Assembly (NCBI GenBank): GCA_015680685.1
Contig: MNCI01004872.1
Coordinates: 1,704,704-1,768,703, forward strand
Length of the DNA stretch: 64,000 nt
DNA from: Gnetum montanum
Taxonomy: Eukaryota > Streptophyta > Gnetopsida > Gnetales > Gnetaceae
Direction of reading: 5' to 3'
A program made the translations under genes and the position numbers. The notes under the pieces are model-generated. The model saw only the letters and a program-made list of their open reading frames with translations, was not told the origin of the DNA and did not search any database. Below, piece after piece: positions 1-9,939 of this stretch (its first letter is position 1; the number at the start of each line of letters is the position of its first letter).

Positions 1-215
1 GTAAAACAATGCTAAATAGAGGTAGAATATGGTAAAGTGAGGTCATACAAGGTCACTACAAGGTAAACTAGGGCCAATGAAGGTAAAATGAGGTAGGAAT
101 AAAGTAAACCATGATTAAAAACAAAGTATAATAAGAGAGAAGCAAGGTTAAAACTGAGTAAAATCAAATCAACTAAGACCAACAAGGTCAAAATCAACTA
201 AGACCAACAAGGTCT
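1..215. repeat. Simple AGGTAAA-rich tract with a 25-bp tandem duplication
   Basis: The first 215 bases are built from loosely repeated purine-rich words such as AGGTAAAATGAGGT and AAGGTCA. At 166-190 and 191-215 a 25-bp unit (AAATCAACTAAGACC followed by AACAAGGTC) is repeated head to tail with almost no change. No coding potential is evident. The tract is probably cut by the left window edge. Confidence 0.6.
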
Positions 216-1300
216 ATAAATAGTATAAAATATCATAAATTAAATAGGATACCAAATATTTTGCTTCATCCTATCAATTTGAATAGGTTTTAAAGTTGTA
301 AAAGAAAAGAAATAGTAACTTCGATAAGATGCTGTGAACATTACTCGACTCTTTTTACATTGCAAGGTAGTTTTATATTACAAAACAAGGATGGATGTTA
401 ACTTCAAACAAATCCTTCTCGCAAAACCAATAAAGATTATTGAAGGGTTTAATTATAAAATCAAAATTGCCATCCTAAAAATAGTGAAGAGATTATTTAC
501 ATACTTGCATATGCATATTCGCTTGATTTGTCAAACTCTTTAATTGTTTCATTATCCTTTGCTATAGCCAACCTTTCCTCAAGTGCCTATAATCCCTATT
601 CTCATCTTCTAAATCCTTTAGTAGGGTCATATCCTAGCAAAGCTATGCCTCCTAAAACATGCCCTAGTTCTTCTATAGAAGGTCGAGATCTTCTATAAAA
701 AATTTTCTCAAAATGGTTGCAATGGGATCTATGGCAAACCTTAAGAAACTGGGAAAAAGTGTTGCAAAAGAAAATTCATCTCTAGGATCACCCTTCAAGT
801 TTGTTTTTGTATTTCTTTGCAAGTAATGAAGATAAAACCAACTCTCATAAGTATCAAAAACTATAAAAAGGTAGGTATGTTACAGATTCCAATGGCAAAA
901 TGCTTACAATTAGAGTCACCAAAACTAGAATGGAGGGAAACCACTTAACACACAATCTTAGGGGTATGGATATCTTTTGATCAAGCATTATTTGCTTAAA
1001 ACTAACAAGGGAGCCTACAAAAACTAGTGTTACAAAACTCACAAAATTTTAGCAAGTACTTGCAAAGTTCTAGGGTCTTCAGAAGAAAATAGGTCACTAG
1101 CAACCCATAAGATGAGTTGAAATGTAAACTCTTTTAAAAGGTTACAAACAATGAAAATTGAAAAATACATAGGCTAGTTGAGTTTTGATTGAGTCTTTCA
1201 CATAACTTGTTTGAGGTTATTTCTAAAAAACAAATGACTCATAGAGTTAAGTCTAGTAACACTAGCTAAAATTGTAGAGAAACCATAAAGAGGTGCATAC
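216..1300. other. Unassigned AT-rich intergenic stretch
   Basis: No domain, LTR terminus, RNA gene or repeat structure could be recognised on either strand. The short open frames here have no recognisable motif and look like chance openings. Confidence 0.5.
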
Positions 1301-1308
1301 AAAAAGCT

Positions 1309-1785
1309 TCATTTCTTGTCACATAATAAAGAATTAAAGATGTGACAAACACACTCATAAAAGCCAAAACATTCATAATCATGATAAATTTCAAAAATTC
1401 CTTGGAACCCATATTGGTTCAAAACTTTCCTACTTAAAAGAAGGCTAGTAATGCTAATGAACATTGTGATTATTGATTGCTCTAAATGGCATGTAGTTAT
1501 AAGATTCCATACAAATGGGATTGTCTTTCCTTGAACAAGAGCTAAATATTGAATTATCCATGGAAATAAATGTGAAACTATGAACACTAAAATAATGATT
1601 GCTGCGAATCCTGTGGATAGTCGTGTAAAGCCTGTCAACAAACCTGCACCCAAATATGAAGACCAATTGGTAACCATGGCTGATTTAGAAAAGATACAAG
1701 TTTGACAATGGGTTGTTTGCTTGATGTTTGCAATGATGCCTATCTCTTGTATGCCATGCCTATTACTATGATTGATCTCCAACAT
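1309..1785 (-). pseudogene. Probable decayed Ty3/gypsy integrase fragment
   Basis: A 158-codon open frame that reads loosely like a gypsy integrase. A C-x2-C pair (HCQTC) and a short linker come first. A VQGK..I motif follows, then a stretch resembling the family's HGFP...SDRD..F...F segment (here QYGFQGIFEIYHDYECFGFY). An overlapping frame contains ISMD, which resembles the first catalytic Asp motif of gypsy integrases, so a frameshift inside the core is likely. The family core contains Asp-Asp-Glu; the second Asp position here reads HDYE rather than DRD. Two hydrophobic runs could suggest a small membrane protein, but alignment to the integrase pattern explains more of the sequence. No LTR or other pol domain is visible nearby. 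Confidence 0.4.
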
Positions 1786-2520
1786 CGACTATTTTACATT
1801 CATTAGTACTATTTGTTATTGTTGTTGTTCAACCTTTGGAGTTAATCAACCTAACAACCAGTGCATGAACGTTTTTAACTTCAATGAGTTGAAATCAATA
1901 GCTACAGTGAACTGCCTCTTTCTTGACTTCCAATCTATTATATTAAATGGTATGTGTCTGTATAGTTTTAGGTAATGTTCATTAGTAATATAATTAGCAA
2001 GGACATTATATGATAATACCGTAAATATTTCATAATGAGAAGGAGGCTGTTAAAGGACATACTGTCATTGCATTTTGGAAAAATGAATTAAAGCTTGGCT
2101 GCCATGAGTGGCCACTGCTTATGAAATTCACATATGAAGGAGGCTTTCTAAGACATTTCAAAGTGGCATCATCTCTCATAGCATCACGTTTAGACTCAAG
2201 CTGAGGTTGCTGTGGCATCCATTCATCGAAGAAGTCTGAGTGATCATGATTGGCATTGTATGCACTCACAGGCATGAACCTCAAATGGCACAAGCACATA
2301 GTTAGCAGCACAATCTACTTGAGAAAATTCTTGAAGCTATGGTACATTTTTGTGAACTACCCTACAAGTTGTAGAATTTACAACAACAAAATAAATTGAA
2401 GGAAGAAATCTGATCAAGGACACTAAATAGCTTAGTCTTAGATTTGAGCGATGCACCCTGTTGAGCACAGATGACAAAACTTAGCTTCCAAAAAATTTTG
2501 AAAAGTCTTTGTTTTCAAAA
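1786..2520. other. Unassigned intergenic stretch
   Basis: AT-rich DNA with short open frames on both strands, none showing a recognisable motif. No LTR ends, terminal inverted repeats or tandem structure were noticed. Confidence 0.45.
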
Positions 2521-2522
2521 CA

Positions 2523-2816
2523 TGCTAGTTTGGATGCTACAACAGCAGTATTCTCTTGCCTTCCAATAAATTTTGGAAATTGGAAAGTTTGATTTTTAAC
2601 TTACGCTAGTTTAGACACTATAGCAGTGTCTTCTTGGCTTGTGATGAATTTTGGAAATTTCATAATTTGAATTGTCACTCTTTTTAGTGTTGCTATTTGT
2701 GAATTAGGGAGATCATGATAGCAGTGTCTTCTTGGCTTGTGATGAATTTTGGAAATTTCATAATTTGAATTGTCACTCTTTTTAGTGTTGGTATTTGTGA
2801 ATTAGGGAGATCATGT
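2523..2816. repeat. 98-bp tandem duplication plus a diverged third copy
   Basis: Bases 2621-2717 and 2719-2815 are the same sequence in tandem, starting TAGCAGTGTCTTCTTGGCTT, with one visible difference (C at about 2693, G at about 2791). A much more diverged copy of the beginning of the unit lies directly upstream (about 2523-2600), sharing GCTAGTTTGGAT.CTA and AAATTTTGGAAATT. The near identity of the last two copies indicates a recent duplication next to an old one. Confidence 0.85.
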
Positions 2817-3557
2817 ACTATTGGAATGGGGCTTGAACAAGACACATGATTTTCCTTCTCACTGGCCATAATTCTACCGAAGTTTGCACAAGAAATAGAA
2901 CATGCTTCGCACATAGGCCTTTCCTTGGTATTACTTGCATAAGTTGTTTCGAGCTCAAGCTTAGGCTCGGCTCCTATGGACAAACAGTGGAACTTCAAAC
3001 ACCACCTACAATTCTTGAGAGTGTACTTCTTTCACTGCAACTATTTGGAGATAGCAGCTATGATGGTAGAAGCAGAAGAATTAGCAGTGCACCAAGGGAG
3101 AATAGGAAACTTACGGTACATGTGTATCTGTTACGATTGCTTAGATTTGATTTGGAATTCGGGGCTTTGCATAAGAGCCTTTGGCAAAAGTTATAATTAG
3201 TCCCATTAGGACATCAGTGACCTATGTGCCTGTATGATGACATACATGACACTGCGACCATGCCATAGTGGTCATGCATCCATGTTCACCCATCCACCAT
3301 GCCCATCCACCCATAGCATGGGTTAAACAAAAATCCTATTTTCATCTTCCCGACGCCCATGTTGACAAAAAAAAATCATGCCTTCTGTCGCCCACTATGC
3401 TCTACTTTGCTAGTGTGCTCTACCCGTTGTGCCTTGTTCTACCACTATGCATCGTCCACTGTGCTCCGCTTTACCACTCCACTCTATTGCTATGCTCCTT
3501 TGACGACTCCATCGCTATCGTTGCTGCAGCCACCCCACTATTGCCACTACCTATGCA
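2817..3557. other. Unassigned stretch, C-rich pyrimidine tract in second half
   Basis: No gene recognised. From about 3260 to 3560 the plus strand is unusually rich in C and T (runs of CCATCCACC, GCTCTAC and CCACTATTGCC words) compared with the AT-rich surroundings. This opens a long but featureless frame. The stretch ends at the target site of the first copia element. Confidence 0.4.
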
Positions 3558-3562
3558 CTCTT
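3558..3562. repeat. Left target site duplication CTCTT
   Basis: CTCTT directly precedes the 5' LTR and is matched exactly by CTCTT at 7293-7297 directly after the 3' LTR. It fixes both outer boundaries of the element. Confidence 0.9.
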
Positions 3563-3989
3563 TTTTGTGCATAGTTATCATGATAAATTTAGGCTATGGC
3601 TATCATGCTAAAATTCGGCCATGATTATCATAATAAAATTCCTGTGGTTACTAAAATAGTGGGTGGTTTAGTGGGTGGTTATCATTAGTTATTTAAGGGC
3701 CCCTTTACCAATATAAAAGGGACCTCCCTTACCTCAATTCAGATCCATCACATACATCCCCTTTCCATTCCACTCTTACATTATTCTTCTATTTGCATGA
3801 GAGAGAGGCTTCTTCTTGTTCTCTCCTTGTGATGAAGAGAGAAGGTTGTTATCCCCATTTTTGATAATAAAATCCTTCTACATTTTCTTGTGATTTTTTC
3901 CCACTTTGGGATCTTTCCACATAAAATATTCGTGTCCATTACTCTTTATTTTCATCTCATTTCATATTTTGCTGCCAAATCTGCTAACA
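3563..3989 (+). repeat. 5' LTR of copia element 1
   Basis: Direct repeat of 6877-7292. The canonical TG start has become TT (TTTTGTGC); the end is CTGCTAACA, keeping the terminal CA. By eye about 31 substitutions and four small indels separate it from the 3' LTR (roughly 7-8 percent), plus a 12-bp insertion (a duplicated GTGGGTGGTTTA word near 3660-3680). It carries a TATA-type promoter and a downstream pyrimidine- and GA-rich leader. Confidence 0.93.
3712..3719 (+). promoter_or_regulatory. TATA box of the 5' LTR promoter
   Basis: TATAAAAG in the middle of the LTR, conserved at 7016-7023 in the 3' LTR. This position and sequence fit the U3/R promoter of a plant LTR. Whether it is still active cannot be judged from sequence. 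Confidence 0.7.
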
Positions 3990-3990
3990 G

Positions 3991-4003
3991 TGGTATCGAA
4001 GCC
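3991..4003 (+). promoter_or_regulatory. Primer binding site, initiator Met-tRNA
   Basis: TGGTATCGAAGCC lies one base after the 5' LTR. It resembles the plant TGGTATCAGAGCC site, complementary to the 3' end of tRNA-iMet, with small changes in the middle. It confirms the plus orientation. Confidence 0.9.
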
Positions 4004-4054
4004 ACGTTCATAGTTCATGAAAGTGTTGCAGATCATGCATACAAATTTTACAAA

Positions 4055-4186
4055 ATGGTTAGCAAATACGATATAAAAAATTTCAATGGAAGAAACTCAC
4101 ATTGTAGAAAATGAAGATACAGACAATTTTGTGTAAAGATAATTACGTGGCAGCTATTGGAGAAAGGCCACAAGAGGTTACAAATG
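4055..4186 (+). pseudogene. Gag stub of copia element 1
   Basis: Begins MVSKYDIKNFNGRN, which matches the start of plant copia Gag (a K-F/Y-x-I-x-x-F-x-G-x-N pattern). It then shifts frame and continues as KMKIQTILCKDNYVAAI, still Gag-like. After about 40 codons the Gag similarity stops abruptly near 4180 and the sequence passes straight into the linker before protease. The rest of Gag, including the CCHC zinc knuckle, has been deleted. An intact Gag would be some 250-300 residues. Confidence 0.75.
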
Positions 4187-4660
4187 TGGCAAGTACCTCA
4201 TATGACAGTGATGTTCTATATAGTGAGGCAACTATTGATGGAGGTAGAAAAAATCTCACTGATGCTTGGATCTTGGATTTAGGAGCAACATGGCACATGA
4301 CCTCTTGAAGAGAATGGTTTTATCACTACAAATCAATCTTAGAAGGATCTATCTACATGGGAAGTGATCATGCTTTGAAAATTACTAGTAGTGGTACTAT
4401 CAAGATAAAGATGTATGATGGCACTATTCACACCATACAAGAGGTACAACACGTGGAGGGCCTGAAGAAAAATCTACTCTCTTTAGGACAACTAGATGAT
4501 GTTTGATGCAAAACTCATATAGAGAATGAGATCTTGAAGATTACCAAAGGTACGCTTGTGGTAATGAAGGTAGAAAAGGTTGCTGCAAATTTGTATATGT
4601 TTCTAGGGAACACATATCAAGTGGGAGAGTCTTATGTTGCATCAACTAGTTTGGAATAAG
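4187..4660 (+). pseudogene. Copia protease and pre-integrase segment
   Basis: Retroviral-type aspartic protease remnant. The catalytic motif reads DAWILDLGATWHMTS: the Asp (4276-4278) remains, but the Ser of the usual D-S-G-A is Leu (TTA, 4279-4281). The downstream segment keeps the family's hallmark phrases GTIKIKMYDGTI, VEGLKKNLLSLGQLDD and ILKITKGTLVVMK of the pre-integrase region. In-frame stops occur at 4306, near 4504 and near 4657; the first replaces an Arg codon position, consistent with CGA to TGA. It is in frame with the integrase that follows. Confidence 0.85.
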
Positions 4661-4668
4661 AATCAACG

Positions 4669-5560
4669 ATGTTGTGGCATCGAAAGATTGGTCATATGTC
4701 AAAACAAGGTTTGAAGATTCTCTCTAAACAGAGACTACTTCCTAGGCTCAATTCAGTATCTTTACCATTTTGTGAGCATTATGTTACTAGTAAGCAACAT
4801 AAATTAAAGTTTAGCACATCAACAACTAAGAGTAGAGGCATCTTAGACTTGATGCACTCTGATGCTTGGCAAGCACCAATCACTTCCCTAGGAGGAGCAA
4901 TATACTTTGTATTTTTCATTGATGATTACTTTAGGAGATGTTGGGTGTATCCAATTAAAAGGAAGGCAAATTTCTTTTCAGTCTTCAAATTTTTTAAAGC
5001 ATGGGTAGAACTTGAGTCCGAACAAAGGATCAAGTGTCTAAGGACATATAATGGAGGAGAATATACAAGTGATGAATTTTATGCATTTTGTTAACAAGAA
5101 GGCATCAAGAGGTAGTTCACAGTGGCACACACTCCTCAACAAATTGGAGTGGTGGAACGGATGAATAGAACCTTGTTGGAAAAAACAAGATCAATGTTGA
5201 GGGTTGCAAATCTAACCAAGTCATTTTGGGCAGAAGCAGTCAATACCGCCTGCTATTTAATCAATCAGTCTTCATCAACTGTGATTGATCTAAAAACACC
5301 AATAGAAATGTGGACTAGTAAGCCAGCTATTTATTCTCATCTCCATACATTTGAAAGTTTTGTATATGGGATGTACAATGACCAAGAAAGATCGAAGTTG
5401 GACCCAAAGTCCAGGAAATGTATTTTCTTAGGGTATGCTAATGGAGTTAAGGGGTATCACCTGTGAGATCCCACTACCCACAAGGTTGTCATCAGCAAAG
5501 ATGTGATATTTGCAAAAGATAAAATGCAAGAGAAGGGAGATGATAGCACTTCAAAGGAGA
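4669..5560 (+). pseudogene. Copia integrase, catalytically dead
   Basis: Inserts the cDNA in the family. The H-H-C-C finger begins MLWHRKIGHMSKQGL and reaches FCEHYVTSKQ, where the second Cys is Tyr (codon 4780-4782). The core shows the first Asp in LMHSDAWQAP and FFIDDYFRRCWVYP. The second catalytic Asp in the family's R-T-D-N-G-G-E motif is Tyr (RTYNGGEY, codon 5047-5049). The Glu motif VERMNRTLLEKTRSM is intact. Stops lie at 5092, 5113 and 5464; the last sits where TGG (Trp) is usual, so TGG to TGA. Finger and core are both disabled by point mutation. Confidence 0.92.
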
Positions 5561-5634
5561 ATCCAGGGACTACTAGAATTTAGGTAGAAGATAAGACAAA
5601 AGCTAAAGATTTCATTACTTTTGAAGAAACATCA

Positions 5635-6861
5635 ATGTATGAAGAGAAAGAACCAGTCAAGTCTGAAGCTTATGAAGTTTTTCGGTCATCTTGGGCAAAA
5701 AGATCACCAACTTGGCACTCAAATTATGTTACTAAAAGTAATGCTACATACTACCTTTTAACGGAGGATGAAGAGCCCTCAACTTTACATGAGGCTCTCA
5801 AAAGTCCAAATGTGTCTTTGTGGATGGCAGCAATGCAGGAGGAGATTGAAGCTTTACACAAAAACAAGCCATGGGATTTTGTTACACTACCATAATGAAG
5901 AAAGGCTATTGGAAACAAATGGGTCTACAAGATCAAACATGATAGTAACAACCAAGTGGAGTTATATCATGCAAGATTGGTGGTAAAGGGATATGCTCAA
6001 AAAGAAGGAATTGACTTCAATGAGATATTTTCTCCTATGGTTAGACTTACAATAGTTAGAGTAATCCTAGCAATGTGTGCTACGTTTGATCTACATCTAG
6101 AACAACTAGATATGAAAATTGCTTTTCTTCATGGAGATCTTGAAGAAGATATTTACATGCTCCAACCAAAAGGTTTTGCAAAAGAAGGCAAAGAGAACTT
6201 GGTTTGCAAGTTGAACAAATCTCTATATGATCCCAAATAGGCACCAAGGTGTTGGTACAAGAGATTTGACTCGTATATCATGAGCCTTGGGTACAATAGA
6301 CTCAATGCAGACCCTTGTACATATTTCAAGAGGTTTGATGAAAATTTCATCGTTTTGCTATTGTACGTGGATGACATGTTGGTTGTAGGCCCCAACAAAG
6401 AGAAAATCCAAGAATTGAAGGCACAGTTGGCTAGGGAATTTGATATGAAAGACTTGGGACCAGCAAAGAATATTCTAAGGATGCAAATTCACCAAGATAG
6501 AAATAACAAGAAGATTTGGCTTTCTCAAAAAAACTACTTGGGTAAGATCTTGTGACGCTTCAACATGCAAGATTGTAAGCCAATTTCTACCCCACTTCCT
6601 ATTAATTTCAAATTATCCTCTGAGATGTGTCCTAGTAATGATGTAGAGAGGAATGAGATGTCTTGAGTACCGTATGCATCAGCAGTGGGAATGCTAATGT
6701 TCACTATGATTTGTACAAGACTAGACATTGCACAAGCAGTGGGAGCAGTTAGTTGGTACATGGAAAATCTTGGATGAGAGCATTTAAGCAAAAACATAAG
6801 CAACATAGAATGGAAAGGTAGAAAAGATGGTGTGGAGATATGATTAATCCTCAATTAAAAT
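5635..6861 (+). pseudogene. Copia reverse transcriptase, RNase H missing
   Basis: Reverse transcriptase of the copia type. In order: LHEALKSPNVSLWMAAMQEE, NKWVYKIKHD, RLVVKGYAQKEGIDFNEIFS, LEQLDMKIAFLHGDLEEDIY (first catalytic Asp) and LLLYVDDMLVVG (the YVDD catalytic pair, intact at about 6358-6390). It continues through DMKDLGPAKNILRMQI to YASAVGMLMFTMICTRLDIA. Stops occur at 5893, 6238, 6553, 6664 and 6775; those at 6238, 6553 and 6664 fit CAG/CGA to TAG/TGA changes. After SWYMENLG the frame loses similarity and RNase H, normally about 150 residues, is absent up to the polypurine tract. Frame is unbroken from protease to here. Confidence 0.92.
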
Positions 6862-6876
6862 CTCCAAGTGGAAGAT
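6862..6876 (+). promoter_or_regulatory. Polypurine tract of copia element 1
   Basis: CTCCAAGTGGAAGAT directly precedes the 3' LTR and matches the common plant copia tract CCAAGTGGGAGAT with one change. It primes plus-strand DNA synthesis in the family. Confidence 0.85.
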
Positions 6877-7292
6877 TTTTGGCCATAGTTATCATGATAA
6901 ATTTAGGCCATGGCTATCATGCTAAAATTCGGTTATGGTTATCCTAATAAAATTCGGTTGTGGTTACTAAAATAGTGGGTGTTTATCATTAGTTATTTAA
7001 GGGCCCCTTTACCAATATAAAAGAGACCTCCCTCACCTCAATTCAGATCCATCACATACATCACCTTTCCATTCCACTCTTACATACTTCTTCTATTGCA
7101 TGAGAGAGAGGCTTCTTCTTGTTCTCTCTGTGTGATGAAGAGAGAAGCTTATTATCCCCATTTTTGATAATAAGATCCTTCTACATTTGCCCATGGTTTT
7201 TTCCCACTTTGGGGTTTTTCCACATAAAAGATTCTTGTCCATTGCTCTTTATTTTCATCTCATTTCATATTTTTCTGCCAGATCTACTAACA
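6877..7292 (+). repeat. 3' LTR of copia element 1
   Basis: Direct repeat of 3563-3989, starting TTTTGGCCATAG (TG to TT at the first dinucleotide, as in the 5' copy) and ending CTACTAACA. Contains TATAAAAG at 7016-7023. It is followed by the matching target duplication CTCTT (7293-7297). Confidence 0.93.
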
Positions 7293-7297
7293 CTCTT
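7293..7297. repeat. Right target site duplication CTCTT
   Basis: Exact copy of 3558-3562, directly outside the 3' LTR. Confidence 0.9.
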
Positions 7298-8290
7298 TGC
7301 TCTACTCCGTTTAGTAAGTTCGCCTAAATTGTTTACTATTTTTTTTAAATGACATTCATTTTATTATTTATGTTTAAGGTGTAGATTTAATTTTAATGCA
7401 AGTATATACAACTTCCAATTTTTTTTTGTTCATAGTATGAGGCTATGCGTCTTACAAAACTTTATTTAAAAATCTTTTAAGTATGCCATATAATGTGTCT
7501 CGTAATTTTTTTCAAATGCAAGTCCATGCAATTCACACTAATAATGTTAAAAATGTGATTCTCTTTGACTCACATGATCCTACAATTGTAAACTTATGTT
7601 TATGTAAGACTGTGACCATAGTGTGAAGCACAGTCTTGTGGCACTATTTGTTTAGATTAATTTTTATTTAAAAATTGTGATGAGATTGCAATGCACAGTT
7701 TCATGGCACTATGTTTTAATTACTTGGATTCTGATTTAGAGAGACTTGTGCCTTACACTCGTTACTTAAATCTATTCAAAATGATAAATTGCAGCCACAC
7801 TATGACCCATAGTTTCATGGCACTATTTTTAGTTTGTATTGATTTTTGACTACTCAAAAACTATGCCTTGCACTCTACTAGCAATATGACTACTAGAGAA
7901 CTATGATGCATAGTCTTTTAGCACTATTTCTATTATGTGCTGATAATGTTAATTTTAATGTAGCATAGCTACAATTGGCTAATTATTTTCAAAGTTATAT
8001 CCAATCATGAGTGTTGTAAAAGCCAAAGCCAATAGCCAAAGAGATCTTCTATGTAAGTAGTTGTTTTATTTTGAATTGTAGTTATTTCAAAAATATATTA
8101 CTACACTTATTCAGCAATTTTGTTTCTATTATGTTATTCTAAATGTTGTTAAATCTCTAAAATTACAACTTTTGCCTTAGTTTGTGAATGTAATGTTCAA
8201 ACTATTTTGGAGTTGCCAGAAATGTGTGTCCTTTCTAATAAGTTAAAAAAATTAAAATATATGATTGGATGACAATGGAAGGTTGCTATG
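7298..8290. other. AT-rich stretch with degenerate repeated words
   Basis: No gene recognised. Between about 7590 and 7960 a motif of the form ATAGTTTCATGGCACTATTT recurs at irregular spacing (near 7640, 7700, 7815 and 7915), each time preceded by a variant of CTATGACC or CTATGATGC. This is a much eroded tandem repeat. Outside it the DNA is featureless. Confidence 0.45.
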
Positions 8291-8298
8291 ATAAAATG

Positions 8299-9268
8299 TT
8301 CTTTATAATTTTTATGAATGGTTGATTGATTGTCTCGAATGGGAAAAATACTTTACAAGCCACTATACAAGGTCAAAATTTCACCTTCAATACAAATAAT
8401 ATTGTAGATATCATGCAAGTTTTATGCAGCAATGAGCCAGCTATTAAAAAATCAAGGTGGAAGAAAAGTGAAAATCACTTGATTCACTATGCCAAAAAAT
8501 TTGATAATAGAGATAGAAACCCAAATTTCTATCCAAAGTTGCTTTTACTCTTAAAATTTATGTAGTGGGCTTTATTTCTACTAAAAGAAATAAAATCTAA
8601 AATTTCTAATAATGCAATTTTACTAATGTGGACATTGGATAGCAATGAAGGTCTTTCTTTTGATATTCCATTGATCATATTGTTTGAGATGAGGAGGCAT
8701 GGAAGGGCATGGTAGCTTCATAATGTTAGAGAGTCCTTTAGGATTTCTAATTAATGTGACCAAATTATTATAAAAACACAACATATAGTTTATCCCTACC
8801 CAACTTCAGGATATAGTAAAGTTGGAGCCTAATAGCATTTTCAAGAATGCATCCTTATCTAAGAGGCCTGAAAGCTTAACCAATGTGAAAGAAGATGATA
8901 AGCCTTCTATGCAAGATGTGTTCCATCATGATAAATGTTCTTTGAAACTAATCAAAGATAATTTAGATAATGTAATTGAGACATTAAGTCAATATTTTGA
9001 AAGAAATGTAATACTTTGGAATATTGTGGAGGAGCTAAAATCTGAAAAGTCTCAATTGGCAAAAGAGAACAATGCACTAAAAGCAAAAATAGAGAGCTTT
9101 GTGGACAATGAAAATAGTTGCATGCACAAGCTTCTTGATCAAAATAAGAAAATGGATGATGAAATTGTAGCATTGGATACTAAAATATGCATGCTAAGGA
9201 ATGCATTGATGGCTAAAAACATTCATCCTAATAAAAGCAACATCACAAAAGACCTTAAAATGGTATGA
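8299..9268 (+). pseudogene. Coiled-coil N-terminal part of a Ulp1-type protease pseudogene
   Basis: One reading frame from about 8300 (with stops) holds an unrecognised N-terminal segment (LFLLKEIKSKISNNAILLMW, LSFDIPLIILFEMRRHG). From 8822 a 148-codon frame in another phase holds MEPNSIFKNASLSK through a charged helical stretch (VEELKSEKSQLAKENNALKA, DQNKKMDDEIVALDTKICML) with heptad-like spacing of Leu/Ile, a likely coiled coil. The Ulp1 domain follows on the same strand about 0.7 kb downstream, with an intron-like interval between. That arrangement, N-terminal region, coiled coil and C48 protease, is common in plant Ulp1-like genes and in ones carried by transposons. Joining these parts into one gene is inference. 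Confidence 0.5.
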
Positions 9269-9442
9269 TATTGTACATTTTCTATATTTCTTTAAATCTT
9301 TATTATTTGAAAGCTTTTCTTTTAATGTCCTTAATGTCAATGTGTATAATATATTTGGATGATATGGATACATCCAATGTATCTAAGATACTATTTGCTT
9401 CTATTGAGTATAATAAAGAACAAGCAATCCATAAAGCAACAG

Positions 9443-9591
9443 GTAAGTAAAGTTGATATTTTTATTGCATTCATTATGTTTAAAAATTAAAATATTCAAT
9501 TTTTTTATTACCATAGTCTTATTATATGTATGAAATACTAATAGTAAAATGATGTCTGCATTTATTATTTCATTTCTCCATCTTGCAATAG
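9443..9591 (+). other. Probable intron in the Ulp1-type pseudogene
   Basis: A consensus donor (ACAG|GTAAGT) at 9443 and a pyrimidine-rich tract with acceptor (TTGCAATAG|ATGG) ending at 9591 bound a 149-bp AT-rich interval. Open codons run up to the donor and resume after the acceptor. The fit to plant splice rules is good, but no transcript evidence is available. Confidence 0.55.
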
Positions 9592-9939
9592 ATGGCAATG
9601 TTGATTTCAAAATGCCAATAATTGATGAATGTGCAACAATTGATAGAGTGATGTAGTTGGTTGTTTTTGGTCTAGATGATAATAAATAGCTTGTGAGGAC
9701 ATCATTTGCCTCATATGTTACCACAAGATTCTCTTTTAGTACTTTATATAAAAAAAGGATGGAAATAATGGCTAGACAATAACATCATTGATATATACAT
9801 CGTGCACTTGAAGGAAGTTTAGAAGTCTTTGTATCACTCTCATGAATTTTTGAATACAAAATATTTCATTTTAAACACTATGTTTCAATGTTATGTAATG
9901 TCCTTCAAGAGAAAAATGTAGGTATCTTAGAAAAACCAG

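Larger units (their letters stand above)
3563..7292 (+). mobile_element. Ty1/copia LTR retrotransposon, internally deleted, with target site duplication
   Basis: A structurally bounded Ty1/copia element. Two direct LTRs (3563-3989 and 6877-7292) enclose a Met-tRNA primer site, a Gag stub, and protease, integrase and reverse transcriptase in the copia order, ending at a polypurine tract. CTCTT occurs immediately outside both LTRs (3558-3562 and 7293-7297), the 5-bp target duplication expected of this class. The internal part is about 2.9 kb, well short of the usual roughly 4-4.5 kb; most of Gag and nearly all of RNase H are missing. All pol domains stay in one reading frame and are interrupted by stops rather than frameshifts. 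The element cannot be autonomous. Confidence 0.95.

Noticed and set aside
1309-1785. 158-residue ORF as a host membrane protein
   Set aside because: The hydrophobic runs fall where integrase core strands would be, and motif order fits a decayed integrase better; no signal peptide or topology pattern.
3268-3624. 118-residue ORF just before the first copia element
   Set aside because: Composition follows the C/T-rich tract, no motif is visible, and the frame runs across the target site into the LTR.
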